Below are positions 33,446 through 43,812 of a stretch of DNA of 64,000 nt, one piece after another (the stretch's first letter is position 1; every line of letters starts with the position of its first letter). Both the position numbers and the translations under genes were made by a program. Below the pieces are notes generated by a model, which had not been told where the DNA came from, ran no database searches, and worked only from the letters and a program-made list of their open reading frames with translations. The DNA is taken from assembly GCA_031769625.1 (NCBI GenBank), contig JAUIMM010000200.1, positions 53,280,001 to 53,344,000 of the forward strand, read 5' to 3'. The DNA is from Taudactylus pleione (lineage: Eukaryota > Chordata > Amphibia > Anura > Myobatrachidae).

Positions 33446-34394
33446 TGATGCAGTTCAATTTGAAACAGGGCTGCAATCACATGAATTGTGCCGACACCAC
33501 TCCCTCCCCCCACCCCAGTCAATTCCTGGGATTTAGTCATTAGGCAAACAATAACAATGCCCACATCCATAATGTCGACACCCCAATGTCATCAGTTATG
33601 ATGTTAAAATGTTGACAGGAAACATGTCAACATTCTCAGAATTAGGTATTCTGAGAATTAGGTGTTGGGAGAATTGCCGCTATGTCAGAGGTCTGCGTCG
33701 GGAGTCACACTCACATGACCACTGGGGTCACTGCAGTTGTGAGCAGGTAAGTCACTGCTGGGTCACCAGGGACGATAATCAACATTCTAACAAGTTGCCA
33801 AGTATGATAATATGAGCATGATTCAGGGATGCACACAATTCAACCTCAGAGGTGCGCGCAATTCAAACGCAATGCTGAGGTTTATGTAGTTGAGTGTATA
33901 TTCGCAGCTGAGACCGCCTACGGTGCATGCATTACATAGTGTACACACACAGATGCTTTTGTGATCAGGACAGACGTATTGGAAATGGGCGATAAGTGAC
34001 GAGGGGCGTTCCTGGGTGGTAGCCTGATGTGAACGCAATATAGTCCACCTCATGGGAGTGTCGTGGGCGTGTCAGTGAAAGCGGCTTTGTTCTTAGACGG
34101 ACAGCCGTAGCCATAGAGGCCATGTTCAGACAGAATAACTGCACCTGCCATAGGGCTGGTGCACGCAATGGCGCGCCGATGGTGGCGAGTCCGGAATCAC
34201 TGGTGCTGATACAGCGTGCAGAGACGCTGAAAGTGGGCGTCTGACTGCTTAGCATTCAGACGCAGGCATCTACACCAGGGGAATGCTGGAACTTTGCGCA
34301 TATTATCACAGCAGCGTCCACCTCTGAGTATATCATTATCTATTTGTACTTTATGAATGTTTAGCAAAATAAATGTTTTGTAAGTGGATGGAAG
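33446..34394. other. Repeat-rich, no gene
   Basis: 33550-33800 shares TTGACATT-type words and GGTAAGTCACTGCTGGGTCACC with 3394-3440, marking an unnamed interspersed repeat. 33800-34290 has family A-like words (GATTCAGGGATGCAC, GGGCGTCTGACTG...TTCAGACGC) without a readable pair of ends. Confidence 0.4.
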
Positions 34395-34515
34395 TAATAA
34401 CTATTAACAATAATTTATATAGTACCAGCATATTCCATAACACTTTACAATTGGGAACAAACGCTAATAAAACAAGAATTCTAGCAGACAGACAAAGAGG
34501 ATTGAGGGCCCTGCT
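34395..34515. repeat. Short interspersed repeat of frog type
   Basis: AATTTATATAGTACCAGCAT, CATAACACTTTACAATTGGG and GAGGGCCCTGCTC occur in the order I associate with a common amphibian repeat that marks TTTATATAGCGC...GCGCTTTACA. This is recognised from memory and supports, without proving, an amphibian source. Confidence 0.5.
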
Positions 34516-35389
34516 CAAAATATGCACTGTGCCTATGATTGCTTAGGACGTCTGCTATAGCATGTGTTTGAAAAATACATAGTGATACATACATCTAATA
34601 CAGAGTTCATTTAGAGCAGAAAGGGAATAGTATTTCTTTGATAAACTGGAATCTACATTGCAAATATTAATGATATCAGTAATGAATCTGTCATTAGTGT
34701 ATTTCCCTCACTACTATCCCCTCAGAGTTGTTAGTATGTGGTTTTCCAATACAGAAACAGTATATTTTTAATTTTGCCACAATTTTGCTCATATCTAGTT
34801 TTTTAGTTAAGTGCTTGATAAATCTGGACGTTTCTCCAGTTCCTTGTTAACTTAAGAGCACAGTTCAAAGAAATCATATTCTTTATTAACAAAAAAGTTC
34901 TCCTTTTCCATAAAACTGGTTTTGAAGTTTCGTTGTCAGGAAGATGAAAGTCTGTGGGGAAATGGAATGCTTGACCACATTGACTGAGCTGACTTTGGTT
35001 AAATAGCTTCTCTTCAAACAAGTGGCTTCAAATAAATGAGTAAATACTGTGTACATGGGCTATATAGGAAAAAGTGGCTGCCCCATTTCATCTATTGCAC
35101 AGATCCTACATTTATATGTTGACCTTTGTGACATACAGAATTATTGGTACATTTGCAAAAGGTCAGAAGGGCTTATTTATGGCCTATATTATCCTCTGTT
35201 TGGATAACAGTGTTAGAATGTGTCAGTAATTAGTGCTGAGAGATACAGCTATCAGGATCAGCTGTATACATGACTCAGCATAAGCAATATGTTAGCAGGG
35301 ATGAAATGAAGGCAGTTTTTTTGGAGTCTGGAATCTACCTGTAACACAACACTTTCTCCTAATTTTGAGCTAATGAAGAAAGCATCATG
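34516..35389. other. No gene seen
   Basis: AT-rich sequence without matched ends. The minus-strand frame at 34803-35021 has no recognisable motif or splice sites. Confidence 0.4.
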
Positions 35390-35397
35390 GCCATGCC

Positions 35398-36175
35398 CAG
35401 GGCCGAATTAAGGCTTGTGGGGGCCCCAGGGTAATTAAGTTGCGGGGGCCCCCTTCAAGCCACACTGAGCCGGGCCCAGCCTACAAAAGCCACCCCCCCC
35501 CCGAAAGCCTCACACTGAGGGCCTGCCTCCCCCCTCCCCCCCGGCCACATGAAGACAGGGGCAAACTCTCACACATACACAGCATACCCACACTAGCACA
35601 TATACACACATTGACACATATATACACAGAATGCACATATACACAATAACACATTCATATATACACACACTAAAGCAGTACATCCATTCTTACTATTGAT
35701 GCAGCAGTTGCTACTGGCACAGAGTCTGACTGCAAGGACCCGGCTTCTCCTCCATTCATAAGGCATGACCCTCGACACACTTATTGCCCCCTTACACTGC
35801 CCGCATTGGGGCGGAGCCAATACGACAAGCCCCACCCCATATTACAGCGAATTGCGAAAAACGTCACAGGGGTGGGGCTTGTCACAATGGCTCCGCCCCC
35901 AATGCAGGCAGTAAGGGATGTAATGTGTGTCGGGGCCGGGGTCATGCGCTAGTGTGAAGCTGGTGGCTCCCTCTCCCATTTAGAAAGCTGATGCAGCAGC
36001 ACTTAGTGTGCTGCTGCATGCAGTAGAATAGCCGCAGCTGCAGAGTCTCCTCCCGGGAACAGGTGCTGCTGGCACCTGTTCTCGGTAGGGTCACATCGAC
36101 CCTGTGGTAGCCCCTCTGTGCGTGGGGGCCCAGGGATGACCGCCCCTGTCGCCCCCCCCCCTTAATCCGGCCCTG
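35398..36175. mobile_element. hAT-type non-autonomous element, 778 bp
   Basis: The tips are CAGGGCCGAATTAAGG on the left and CCTTAATCCGGCCCTG on the right, inverted with one mismatch. The 8-bp flanks GCCATGCC (35390-35397) and ACCATGCC (36176-36183) differ at one base. Short CAGGG tips plus 8-bp duplication are diagnostic of hAT elements. The interior has an inverted pair GTGGGGCTTGTC/GACAAGCCCCAC around 35825-35885 and a CA-rich stretch at 35575-35665. It has no transposase. Confidence 0.92.
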
Positions 36176-36386
36176 ACCATGCCCCCCTTTACACACACAG
36201 GGACTGATTCAGAGGGGGATGGAAAAGCGAATAACAAGTTGCCACGTATGACTATGTAAAGGGCACTATTGTTCCTTCCAATGTGCAAACGCCCACTTCA
36301 GCGTCTGTGCACGCAGTAATACTGATTAGTGCATCCTTTCTTGCCATCATCGGTTGCACCATTGAAACTTGCACCAACCCTATGAC
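36176..36386. other. Possible left part of an interrupted family A element
   Basis: GGACTGATTCAGAGGGGG at 36201 looks like a family A left tip. The element would continue past the nested insertion at 36387-36710 to about 36797, but no clear right tip is seen. Confidence 0.35.
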
Positions 36387-36710
36387 CATACATGCCTGCT
36401 CTCCCGGAACGAGCATGAGGCTCCCGGCCACCCGCAAGGGAGGACAAGTCTCCCGGGCTGGCTGTCACCCCCACCCTCCCGCACTCGCCCCCATTCTACC
36501 TCAATTAAGTGGGTGTTCCGGAGGAAGGCGATGACGCAATTTGTGCAGAATCACATCACCGTTGCCCCGCCCCCTGCTTTATAATGCCGGTAATCTTGGC
36601 ATTGTATAGTGGGGTCGCTAAGATGCGATCGCTCCGCCACGCCCCCGCACCATCCACCTAATGCCGACGCCATGCCTCCTGCCTCCTCATGGAGAAAGTC
36701 GACAAGTATG
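36387..36710. mobile_element. CATACTTGCC-type hAT-like element, complete
   Basis: The tips are CATACATGCC on the left and GTCGACAAGTATG on the right. A perfect 8-bp duplication CCTATGAC lies at 36379-36386 and 36711-36718, which places this family with hAT. The interior is GC-rich (CTCCCGG repeats, GCCCCGCCCCCTGCTTTATA). Relatives are at 33222, 43464-43812 and 50071-50417. Confidence 0.9.
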
Positions 36711-36894
36711 CCTATGACAGGAACAGTCCCACCGTCCATGTATGGCTTTCTATGTATGCGGCTTTGCGTTTGTGTACGCAGCCACTTTCACTAAATGAAC
36801 CTGAGAATGTTTGCATGCAGTTCTAGCCACCTCCCAGTCACTGCCCACACTTGCTGATGCCGGCAGCGACGGTGGAGGCCATGCTGCATTCGGC

Positions 36895-37033
36895 AGCATG
36901 GCCCTCGCTAACGATGTCGCCCGAGGTCTGACAGGCATGTCGCTGACATAGTGGTTACTCACTAGACAATGTGCACGATATGTCGTCCAATCCGGCCAGA
37001 TCGGGGGACATATCATCTGGTGTGTACCCAGCA
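36895..37033. mobile_element. Family B element, left part lost
   Basis: CCCTCGCTAACGATGTCGCC through TCACTAGACAATGTGC to GGTGTGTACCCAGCA matches the right three quarters of 23829-24017 and is followed by TAA. The left tip is missing. Confidence 0.7.
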
Positions 37034-37239
37034 TAAGACTCAGGTGCAGCAGCAAAAAATCACCTCACCAAGTTTAATATGGTCAGTGCATACACCTCCG
37101 AATCAGGCTCACAGTGATCACATGGGAGCTCGCCCAGAAGGGGAACATAAAATATTAGTAATCATGAATAAAACAGTTAGAGTTTTGCACAAGACCTTTG
37201 GCCCTTAGTCAGTGGAATTAGTAGAGGACAGATGACAAT
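37034..37239. other. Spacer, no gene
   Basis: Short AT-rich spacer before the run of family A elements; CGAATCAGGCTC at 37100 is a possible remnant of a family A tip. Confidence 0.35.
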
Positions 37240-37619
37240 GGGCCTGATTCAGAGATGTACGTTCATCTGGTGCTGAATGTACATCTCCGATGTTTAGGGG
37301 TCTGGTCCGCACGCATACCCCCCAAGCCGCAGAATGATTGTCATGCTGCAGAATTTGGGTACGGAGTGGGGGTGAGCCTGGTAACCATTCCCGGAAACGG
37401 ACGCCTCAGTTTGCCGGGAAGGACGAGGTCAGAGTAGAGACGCAGATTCCTGGCCTCTTGTGTTACCAGGCACCTGCCAGGCTGTGGGAAGCTTCATATC
37501 GCGATGGTGATCCCAGCTTGCGTTGTCGGTCGCAGTGCTGGGATCGCAAATGCAGCAAGAAGGTGTCTGACATCGCTTGTGTGCGGCTGTGTATATCTGT
37601 CCACCTCTCTATCAGGCCC
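37240..37619. mobile_element. Family A element 1 of a run of four
   Basis: GGGCCTGATTCAGAGATG on the left and CTCTCTATCAGGCCC on the right, flanked by AAT at 37237-37239 and 37620-37622. The interior includes ATGTACGTTCA...TGAATGTACAT as a terminal stem-loop and CCCGG-AAACGG-type words. Confidence 0.85.
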
Positions 37620-37688
37620 AATGTGTACACAATCTTTCCCAACCATAGGTGGAGATAAAAAGAAAGTAGACAGCAACATCCACATAGA

Positions 37689-38116
37689 GGGCCTGATTCA
37701 GAGGTGGGCGCAGGTGCAGCCGTGACTGCTTCTTTATGCTAATGCCTCAGCCGAAGGTCTTCCTAGTGAGGCACCCACCAGCTGTGACGCTAATCCACCA
37801 CTGTGCAGCACCATCGGTTATACCTTTCCTATGGCAGGTGCAGTTTTTCCATCTGAACATGGCCGTCAGGGTCACACCTAGTTGCACACTAGGTCTTTGA
37901 ACACAGTCGCTGACCACAACACGCCCACGCCTGGCTAGCTACACCCCTGAAATGCCCACCAAAACTTGCAGCTCATTGCGTGCACTTACAATCTGTGTCT
38001 TAGAGCCATAACTATAGGGACACATGCGCGGTGCGAATTGGGCGCATTCGCGCAGACTGAAAACATCGTCCGCTTGTGTGCGGCATGGACATTACGTGCT
38101 CCTCAGACTTAGGCCC
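37689..38116. mobile_element. Family A element 2 of a run of four
   Basis: GGGCCTGATTCAGAGGTG on the left, CAGACTTAGGCCC on the right, flanked by AGA at 37686-37688 and 38117-38119. It shares CATCTTTATGCTAAT-type and ATCTGAACATGG words with element 3. No transposase. Confidence 0.85.
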
Positions 38117-38251
38117 AGAGTGAGGGGAATGTAAAGAGAACTCAATACCACAAAATGAAACACATATCACTAACAGGTATGGTGGAAAGACCCCACTATC
38201 AGGTAGAGGAGACACATAAGGAGACAACTGAGGGCTGTCTGAGGACATAGA

Positions 38252-38674
38252 GGGCCTGATTCAGTGGTGCACACAGACTTTTGCCGCAACCGCATCTTTA
38301 TGCTAATATCGTGACCGATGATCTTCTTACTGAGATGCCCACTGACAGCGGCACTCATCAAACTCGGTGCGTCTATAGACACACCATCTGTCTCACAACT
38401 TCGAAAAATGCACCAGCCCCTATGGCAGACACAGTTTCTCCCTCTGAACATGGCGTCCTGTGTTAGTGCGACTGCACCTTTGGACACAGCCGCCGTCTGT
38501 GACACTTCCGCAACACACCCGTATCTGGTTAGCCACCCCTAATGTCACTCTCCAAATTAATCCTGTGCTTCTGAGCGCTAACCATCAGGATATATGCTAA
38601 GTGCGACTCGGACGCATGCACAGACACAAAATACTGTCCGCTCTTCGGACTGCGTGCACCTGTGAATCAGGCCC
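38252..38674. mobile_element. Family A element 3 of a run of four
   Basis: GGGCCTGATTCAGTGGTG on the left, CCTGTGAATCAGGCCC on the right, flanked by AGA at 38249-38251 and 38675-38677. It is the same subfamily as element 2: TTTATGCTAAT, GATCTTCTTACTGAG, CCTCTGAACATGG. Both elements used an ACATAGA target end. Confidence 0.88.
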
Positions 38675-38878
38675 AGAGGCTCTTTGTTGCAGGTGGACGG
38701 CACAGGAGAAAACACAGCACATATGTTACACTGGTGGGTTTAGGTCTCACTACACCTGCACTGCCCCAAGTGAATTTAAAAGAGTAGAACAGCGGCCTCA
38801 GGAAGGTGGACTGGATAGCTAGGCCCTCTTGCTATGGGGCCTGCTCACAAGGTAACCCTGGAATTTGCTAGCTACATT

Positions 38879-39312
38879 GGGCCTGATTCAGAGATGTACG
38901 AAATTGCAGAGCCACACACAAGCTGCTGTGCAGTTCCGTCTATCTCAAATGTAAATGCAGTTTGGGATCACCATCGCAACTATTGGTTCGGTCGCGATGG
39001 TTGCTCCTTTGGCCAGGCTGCGGTAGCTGCGAGGCTAGGAAATCTGCGTCTGACCTAGACAGACCCTGACCTCGTCCATTCCGAAAACGGGGCAACGCGG
39101 GCTCCGTTTCCGGAAATACAGGCTGTTCCTGCCACCGCGCCGCCTCCCAAACGTTTCTGCCTGTCAACCAGGCAGGGGCTTGAGTGAACTCCGTGCACTA
39201 TCGCAGGACTCGTTCTGCACATTCGCAGAACGGATCATGCGCACACGCAGACTGCTTACCATCGGAGATGTGCACTAACCATCGGGTTAGCATAAATCTC
39301 GGAATCAGGCCC
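38879..39312. mobile_element. Family A element 4 of a run of four
   Basis: GGGCCTGATTCAGAGATG on the left, ATCTCGGAATCAGGCCC on the right, flanked by ATT and ATA. Stem-loops include CGTTCTGC/GCAGAACG near 39207-39229. It is the complete reference for the truncated copy at 20700-21084. Confidence 0.85.
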
Positions 39313-39891
39313 ATAGTGCACAAAACACATTTTTTAAAAGTCTTAGGCAACCCTCTCTAGCCAATTGAAATATTGCGAAGTGTGTTTACTGCCGAACACT
39401 GGGGCTGATGCAGGGCTGCATGTAAGTCTGTTTTCAGGACCGGCCTTGCGTTTTTAGTATTGGGCATTCTCTGTACATGAGGGTACACATCTACGGGTGA
39501 CTCCCGTCACCTCTCACTTGTGGCTGATAGCGTGGAAGTGAGGCGCTCACACACAGGTATAAGTGAGGAGGAGTGGATGTAAATGCCTGCTATGCTGAGT
39601 AGTGCGTACCCCGACATCTGATTGATTTCCGATGCATCTCTGGCACCAAGGATAGAGTTGGTGCTAGTGAGCTCTGATAGTGGTGACGGCTATGACGCCC
39701 CACATACACATAGGGAGCTGCAGTCACATAAATGCATGCAACTCGGCATACGGCTGATCCTCTGTTATTCATTCCATGCATGCAATGTGAATGTCACTCT
39801 TAATCGGCCCCACTATTTGCATATGCTGAAGATACATTTCTATTTACATTTCAGAAAGTAAATGATATGTAATTTTATAAGGATCTCTTAC
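39313..39891. other. Probable intron sequence, no gene segment seen
   Basis: Lies just downstream (minus-strand sense) of the candidate exon. The first bases next to it give a consensus donor GTAAGAG. There is no repeat with readable ends. Confidence 0.4.
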
Positions 39892-39993
39892 CTGGTTTCT
39901 TATCTGATTACTGGTGGCCCCTGTCAGATAGTTATGCTCCAGATACCAGGCTCTCTCGTTGTAAATCAACTTGGTTCCATACAGCAGACAGAA
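39892..39993 (-). CDS. Candidate internal coding exon, function unknown
   Basis: On the minus strand a polypyrimidine tract (CATTTTTATCTTGTAG) ends at 39994, and the exon runs 39993 down to 39892, ending CAG before GTAAGAG, a consensus donor. The length is 102 bp, exactly 34 codons. Only one frame is open: it starts [20 protein letters not shown] and ends TSNQIRNQ. The other two frames have stops at about codons 9 and 20. A TAG precedes the exon directly in this frame, so the frame opens at the acceptor as expected for an exon. Codon use and the lack of any repeat match suggest host coding sequence rather than a transposon. The hydrophobic-to-charged start could be the end of a membrane span. 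I do not recognise the family. No partner exon was found in the window, so the gene would have introns of many kilobases. Confidence 0.6.
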
Positions 39994-40871
39994 CTACAAG
40001 ATAAAAATGAGTAAGTTATCCACAGATAGAGGAATTATTAATGAAGAAGTAAGACTGCATATTCTAGGAGTGGTTTACTCCTTCAATAGGTAGTAGTTAA
40101 GCTGAACAAAATGTATACATGCACAGGTCTATGTTGCCTATATATTGTGCACTTGCTGTATATATAGTAGTAAATCATGTCACTGTATTTGAATCTGAGC
40201 AAAGCATTGAGACTGTACAACTGTTATTCAGTCTGAAGCTTCTGTAATGAGAGTGATGCAAGACAGAGAAGCTCCATAATTCTAAAATAGAAACCACTAG
40301 TAAAAGCATGTAAGGTATATAAATTGTCCTTAATAATATACAGAATTTGATAAGCATGCCCAACTATGGGCTTAATTGCTCTTTACAGGTGAAATAATGT
40401 CTGCAAAGGAACAAGTTTATTTGCACATTTACATGTTTATAATGATTGTTCAATATATATCGCAACCTAATAAAAAGTTAGATAAGTTATGAACCTGCAA
40501 AAACACTCAATAAAAGCAAACCGGGTGCAGAAACATAAATTAATAATAACAATAATAATAATTAGAAGTTAAAAATAGTTTTTCAATAATTTTTAATATA
40601 ATTATCACAGCGCAATACAAGTAGTGCAGAGGATAAGCTATCACAATCAACTACAAAACAAAACCAAAATCACAGGAAACACATCACAATCACATATAAA
40701 ATATAGTGACACATAACAGCTAATCAGTATAGCAGTAACTTGTAACTTTGCCACATCTTTATCTAGCCAGAGTTATTCACAGGAAGCATCAAAGCATGGC
40801 ATGATTAAAAAGAAAACAATGCAACAGTAATTCAGACTTCCTTCATTAAATCTTCTCTAGTATACCATATA
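39994..40871. other. Probable intron sequence, no gene segment seen
   Basis: AT-rich and without matched repeat ends. It would be the intron upstream of the candidate exon in minus-strand sense. Confidence 0.4.
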
Positions 40872-41301
40872 GGGGATGTAGTTATGAGACCGTCTCAATC
40901 CCGACAGCGTAATCCCAACAAGGGATTACCGACGCCTATGTTAATCCCGACACCGGACCGATTGTCCTCGTTTCCGGGTAAGTATACACCTAGCCCGGGG
41001 ATGGGGGGGGGGTTAGGTTTAGGCACTAGGGGGGAGGTTAGGGTTAGGCAGCCCCCCCTGGGAGGGTTAGGTTTAGGGTGGGGAGGGAGGCTAAGTTTAG
41101 GCACCCATGAGGGGGAGGTTAGGGTTAGGCACTAGGGATGGAGGTTAGGGTTAGGCACCCCTACGGGAGGGTTAGGTTTAGGGGGAGAAGGATTAGGGAT
41201 AGCTTAAATACTTACCCTGTCGGGATCTTCATTCTTCTGTCTTTCGGCGTCGGTATTATATCCACCGGGCATTAGTCCGGCGGTATGTCATACCAATTCC
41301 C
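40872..41301. mobile_element. Family C element, about 430 bp
   Basis: Left GGGGATGTAGTTATGAGACC; right tip GTCATACCAATTCCC, whose complement GGGAATTGGTATGACATACC matches the left tip of the copy at 32456. Subterminal TCCCGACAGCG and CTGTCGGGATC words are present. The interior (41010-41190) is a run of GGTTAGGGTTAGGCACTAGG and GGTTAGGTTTAGG words. The duplication is not readable. Confidence 0.78.
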
Positions 41302-42393
41302 TACAGAGATATAGAATAACATCTATAGAATCACAACTGCAAATACTAAAGAATCTTATTAATGGTGTTCCTGATCACATCTCTGCATAGTTCTCCTGTC
41401 AATGCAGACACTGGTCCAAATAGTAGAGTCTCGTCCAACAGTTTAATTCTGGCCCCATTATACATAAGCCCACTACCTTATCTATATCACAGATGTCTGG
41501 TACTACTGCCACTGTGACTATAAGTGGACTCACTGATAGTTCAGATTCACTCTCCTTTCATGACAACTGGTTTAGTTCCTTTATATTGCTTTTCCTGTTG
41601 CAGAAAGAAGCAATAGTACATAGATTTTATATGAAACGGCTGCAGATACACTACATGAAATAATAGTGGTTTCATTGGTCAATTTCATTGATTCCTGCAG
41701 TTTAATTGGATGAATTTGTGATGCTTCCTCTCGCAGGGTGTTCTGCTAGGGCAGGGAGAACACTGGCCACCAATGAATGAGATGACATGTAAAGAATGTT
41801 GGCAAACACCTTTATTTTGTGGCCAGGACACAAAGGTTGTATATAGTGGGCATGAGACATGAGGGTGATAATCTCTGCAGTGGGCATAATAAGATAGGCA
41901 TACAGGCAGTGTATTTGTGTGCATGTGTATATGGTGGTCATGAACTCCATGAACGGTAATGTAGGTTATGGTAGTGATAATGCTGTTAGCAGTGATAAGA
42001 ATAACAATGGGTCTGTTATTATGATTAGCATATGCCTGCTGCATATGTTGGGCATGTAGCTTATGCTGGGCCTAAGTCTGAACATTGGACTCTGGTGGGT
42101 ATGACTTTATTAATCTTGGCACAGGGTGTGGGGATGGGCACTGGGCTATAATGGTGGGTATGATGTTGTGATGTCCTTGAAGCTGTTAGTCTGGGCTCAG
42201 GGCCATGTCTGGTGGACTTGTGACTGCATGAGGCTGTAATGCCCTCCACGTGGTCTCAATGATAGACGGTATGTACAAGGCCATTGTGGGCACGAGGCTA
42301 TAATGTAGGGTCCATCACTGTATAAGGTGGCATGGGTTTACATATTAGGATTATTAAGATATTATGTGGAGCACAAGGCTTAATGTTGCAGCC
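41302..42393. other. No gene; degenerate GGGCATGA-type repeats
   Basis: From about 41840 to 42370 variants of GTGGGCATGAG, GCTATAATG and GTGGTCATGA recur at irregular spacing, the trace of an old minisatellite. No supported coding frame. Confidence 0.45.
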
Positions 42394-42604
42394 ATGAATC
42401 ACTTCCTTCTGTTTGATCACAGCCTGGCAGGGGATAAATATGTATTCAGACAACAAATTCATACAAAGGAATGGCAGCTGGGAGTGTGGCACTTTCTAAT
42501 GCACTTCAAACAATAAGTAGGAGGTTTTGGGAGACAGTCCCAGTCTATGGTTAACTCAAGCAAAGCTAAGAGATTCACTAAGCGGTGATATGAAAGACAA
42601 AGCT
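42394..42604 (+). repeat. 211-bp direct repeat, copy 1
   Basis: From ATGAATCACTTCCTTCTGTT to GACAAAGCT. The second copy at 43148-43358 has the same length with about a dozen substitutions and no net indel. The copies start 754 bp apart. Confidence 0.95.
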
Positions 42605-42815
42605 ACCATGGTCTTACTATGCAGACTATCTACCTTTCTGGCTAGCAGGAGCGGCTAGATATTTGCTGTCTGTAGAGCACTATATGTGTGCCTCCTGCAC
42701 AGTACAGTACATACTATTTATATTTTTGCCAACCTGCACTTTCCAAAACATAAATCTGAACATAATATGACCCATTATACCTAAGAAGATAGATAGTGCT
42801 CCTCTGTATATAAAG

Positions 42816-43071
42816 TAGGGATGTGCAGGCTCGGATAGGTTCGAGTTTGCACGTGGAGTTCGGATTTTTCCCTCCAAAAAAACGGAACTCAGAACGAGGC
42901 AAAACGTCATCTTACATGGACGAACATCATCATTCCTGGACAAAAGACCAGGAATGATGATGTTCGTCCATGTAAGATGACGTTTTGCCTCGTTCTGAGT
43001 TCCGTTTTTTTGGAGGGAAAAATCCGAACTCCACGTGCAAACTCGAACCTATCCGAGCCTGCACATCCCTA
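42816..43071. mobile_element. Perfect-hairpin hAT-like element, 256 bp
   Basis: The left arm 42816-42939 (start TAGGGATGTGCAGGCTCGG, end ATCATCATTCCTGG) and right arm 42948-43071 are exact complements over 124 bp, as far as I can read base by base. The loop is 8 bases (ACAAAAGA). A perfect 8-bp duplication ATATAAAG lies at 42808-42815 and 43072-43079. Tip sequence and duplication length fit hAT. The interior has no other content. Exact arms imply very recent insertion or copying of one arm from the other. Confidence 0.95.
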
Positions 43072-43147
43072 ATATAAAGTAATAAATAAACCACTTGAAT
43101 AAAAGATTGTGCATCCTCATCGCGCAGCGCTGGATAAAAACAGAAGA

Positions 43148-43358
43148 ATGAATCACTTCCTTCTGTTTGATCACAGCCTGGCAGGGGATAAATATGTATT
43201 CACACAGCAGTTTCATACAAAGGAATGGCAGCTGGGAGTGTGGCACTTTCTGATGCACTTCAAACAATAAGTAGGAGGTTTTGGGAGAGAGTCCCAGTTT
43301 ATGGTTGACTCAGGCAAAGCTAAGAGATTCACTAAGCGGTGATATGAAAAACAAAGCT
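43148..43358 (+). repeat. 211-bp direct repeat, copy 2
   Basis: Partner of 42394-42604. Copies are roughly 94 percent identical by eye. The repeats could be LTR-like ends, but there is no TG...CA boundary, primer site or gag-pol between them, so a local tandem duplication is more likely. Confidence 0.95.
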
Positions 43359-43463
43359 CTGCACTGTTATTCTATGAGGGTGGGGGAATTATGTTCATCC
43401 TGGCACAGTATTTACAGTAGTTATTAAATTTAAAGTAATAGCACGTACCATCCCATGCAATAT

Positions 43464-43812
43464 CAGGCTTGCCTACCCTCCCGATTTGGCTGGGAGCCTC
43501 CCGAACACGGGGGAAAACTCCCGGCCCCCGGACAGGCAGGCAAGCTTCCCCCTGCACTAACGATAGAAACCCCTGCAGCAGGGGGGGGGGGGGGCGCGGC
43601 TGTGACGCGGTTCTCGCAGAATTGCGCCATCATGGCCTCGCCCCCTGCTTCACACTGCCTTTAATTTCGCCATTGTGAAGAGGGGGCGGGGCCACAATGA
43701 TGCTGTCGCGTGCCCCGCCCTCAATACAGTGTCACTGACCAGCCACGCCCCCCGCTGCATACAGGAATCCAGCTTCCTCCCAGAAGGAGGGAGCTGAATG
43801 TCGGCAAGTATG
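43464..43812. mobile_element. CATACTTGCC-type hAT-like element
   Basis: The left tip CAGGCTTGCCTACCCTCCCG is diverged and the right tip is TCGGCAAGTATG. Flanks ATGCAATAT and CAATATTC share CAATAT, an imperfect duplication. The interior includes a G run at 43577-43593 and GCGGGGCCACAATGATG words shared with the copy at 50071. Confidence 0.8.

Noticed and set aside
40990..41190. Interstitial telomere tract
   Set aside because: GTTAGG words are interspersed with GCACTAGG and G runs, are not a regular TTAGGG array, and lie within a bounded mobile element.
42394..43358. LTR retrotransposon with 211-bp LTRs
   Set aside because: No TG...CA boundary, primer-binding site, polypurine tract or coding remnant between the repeats.
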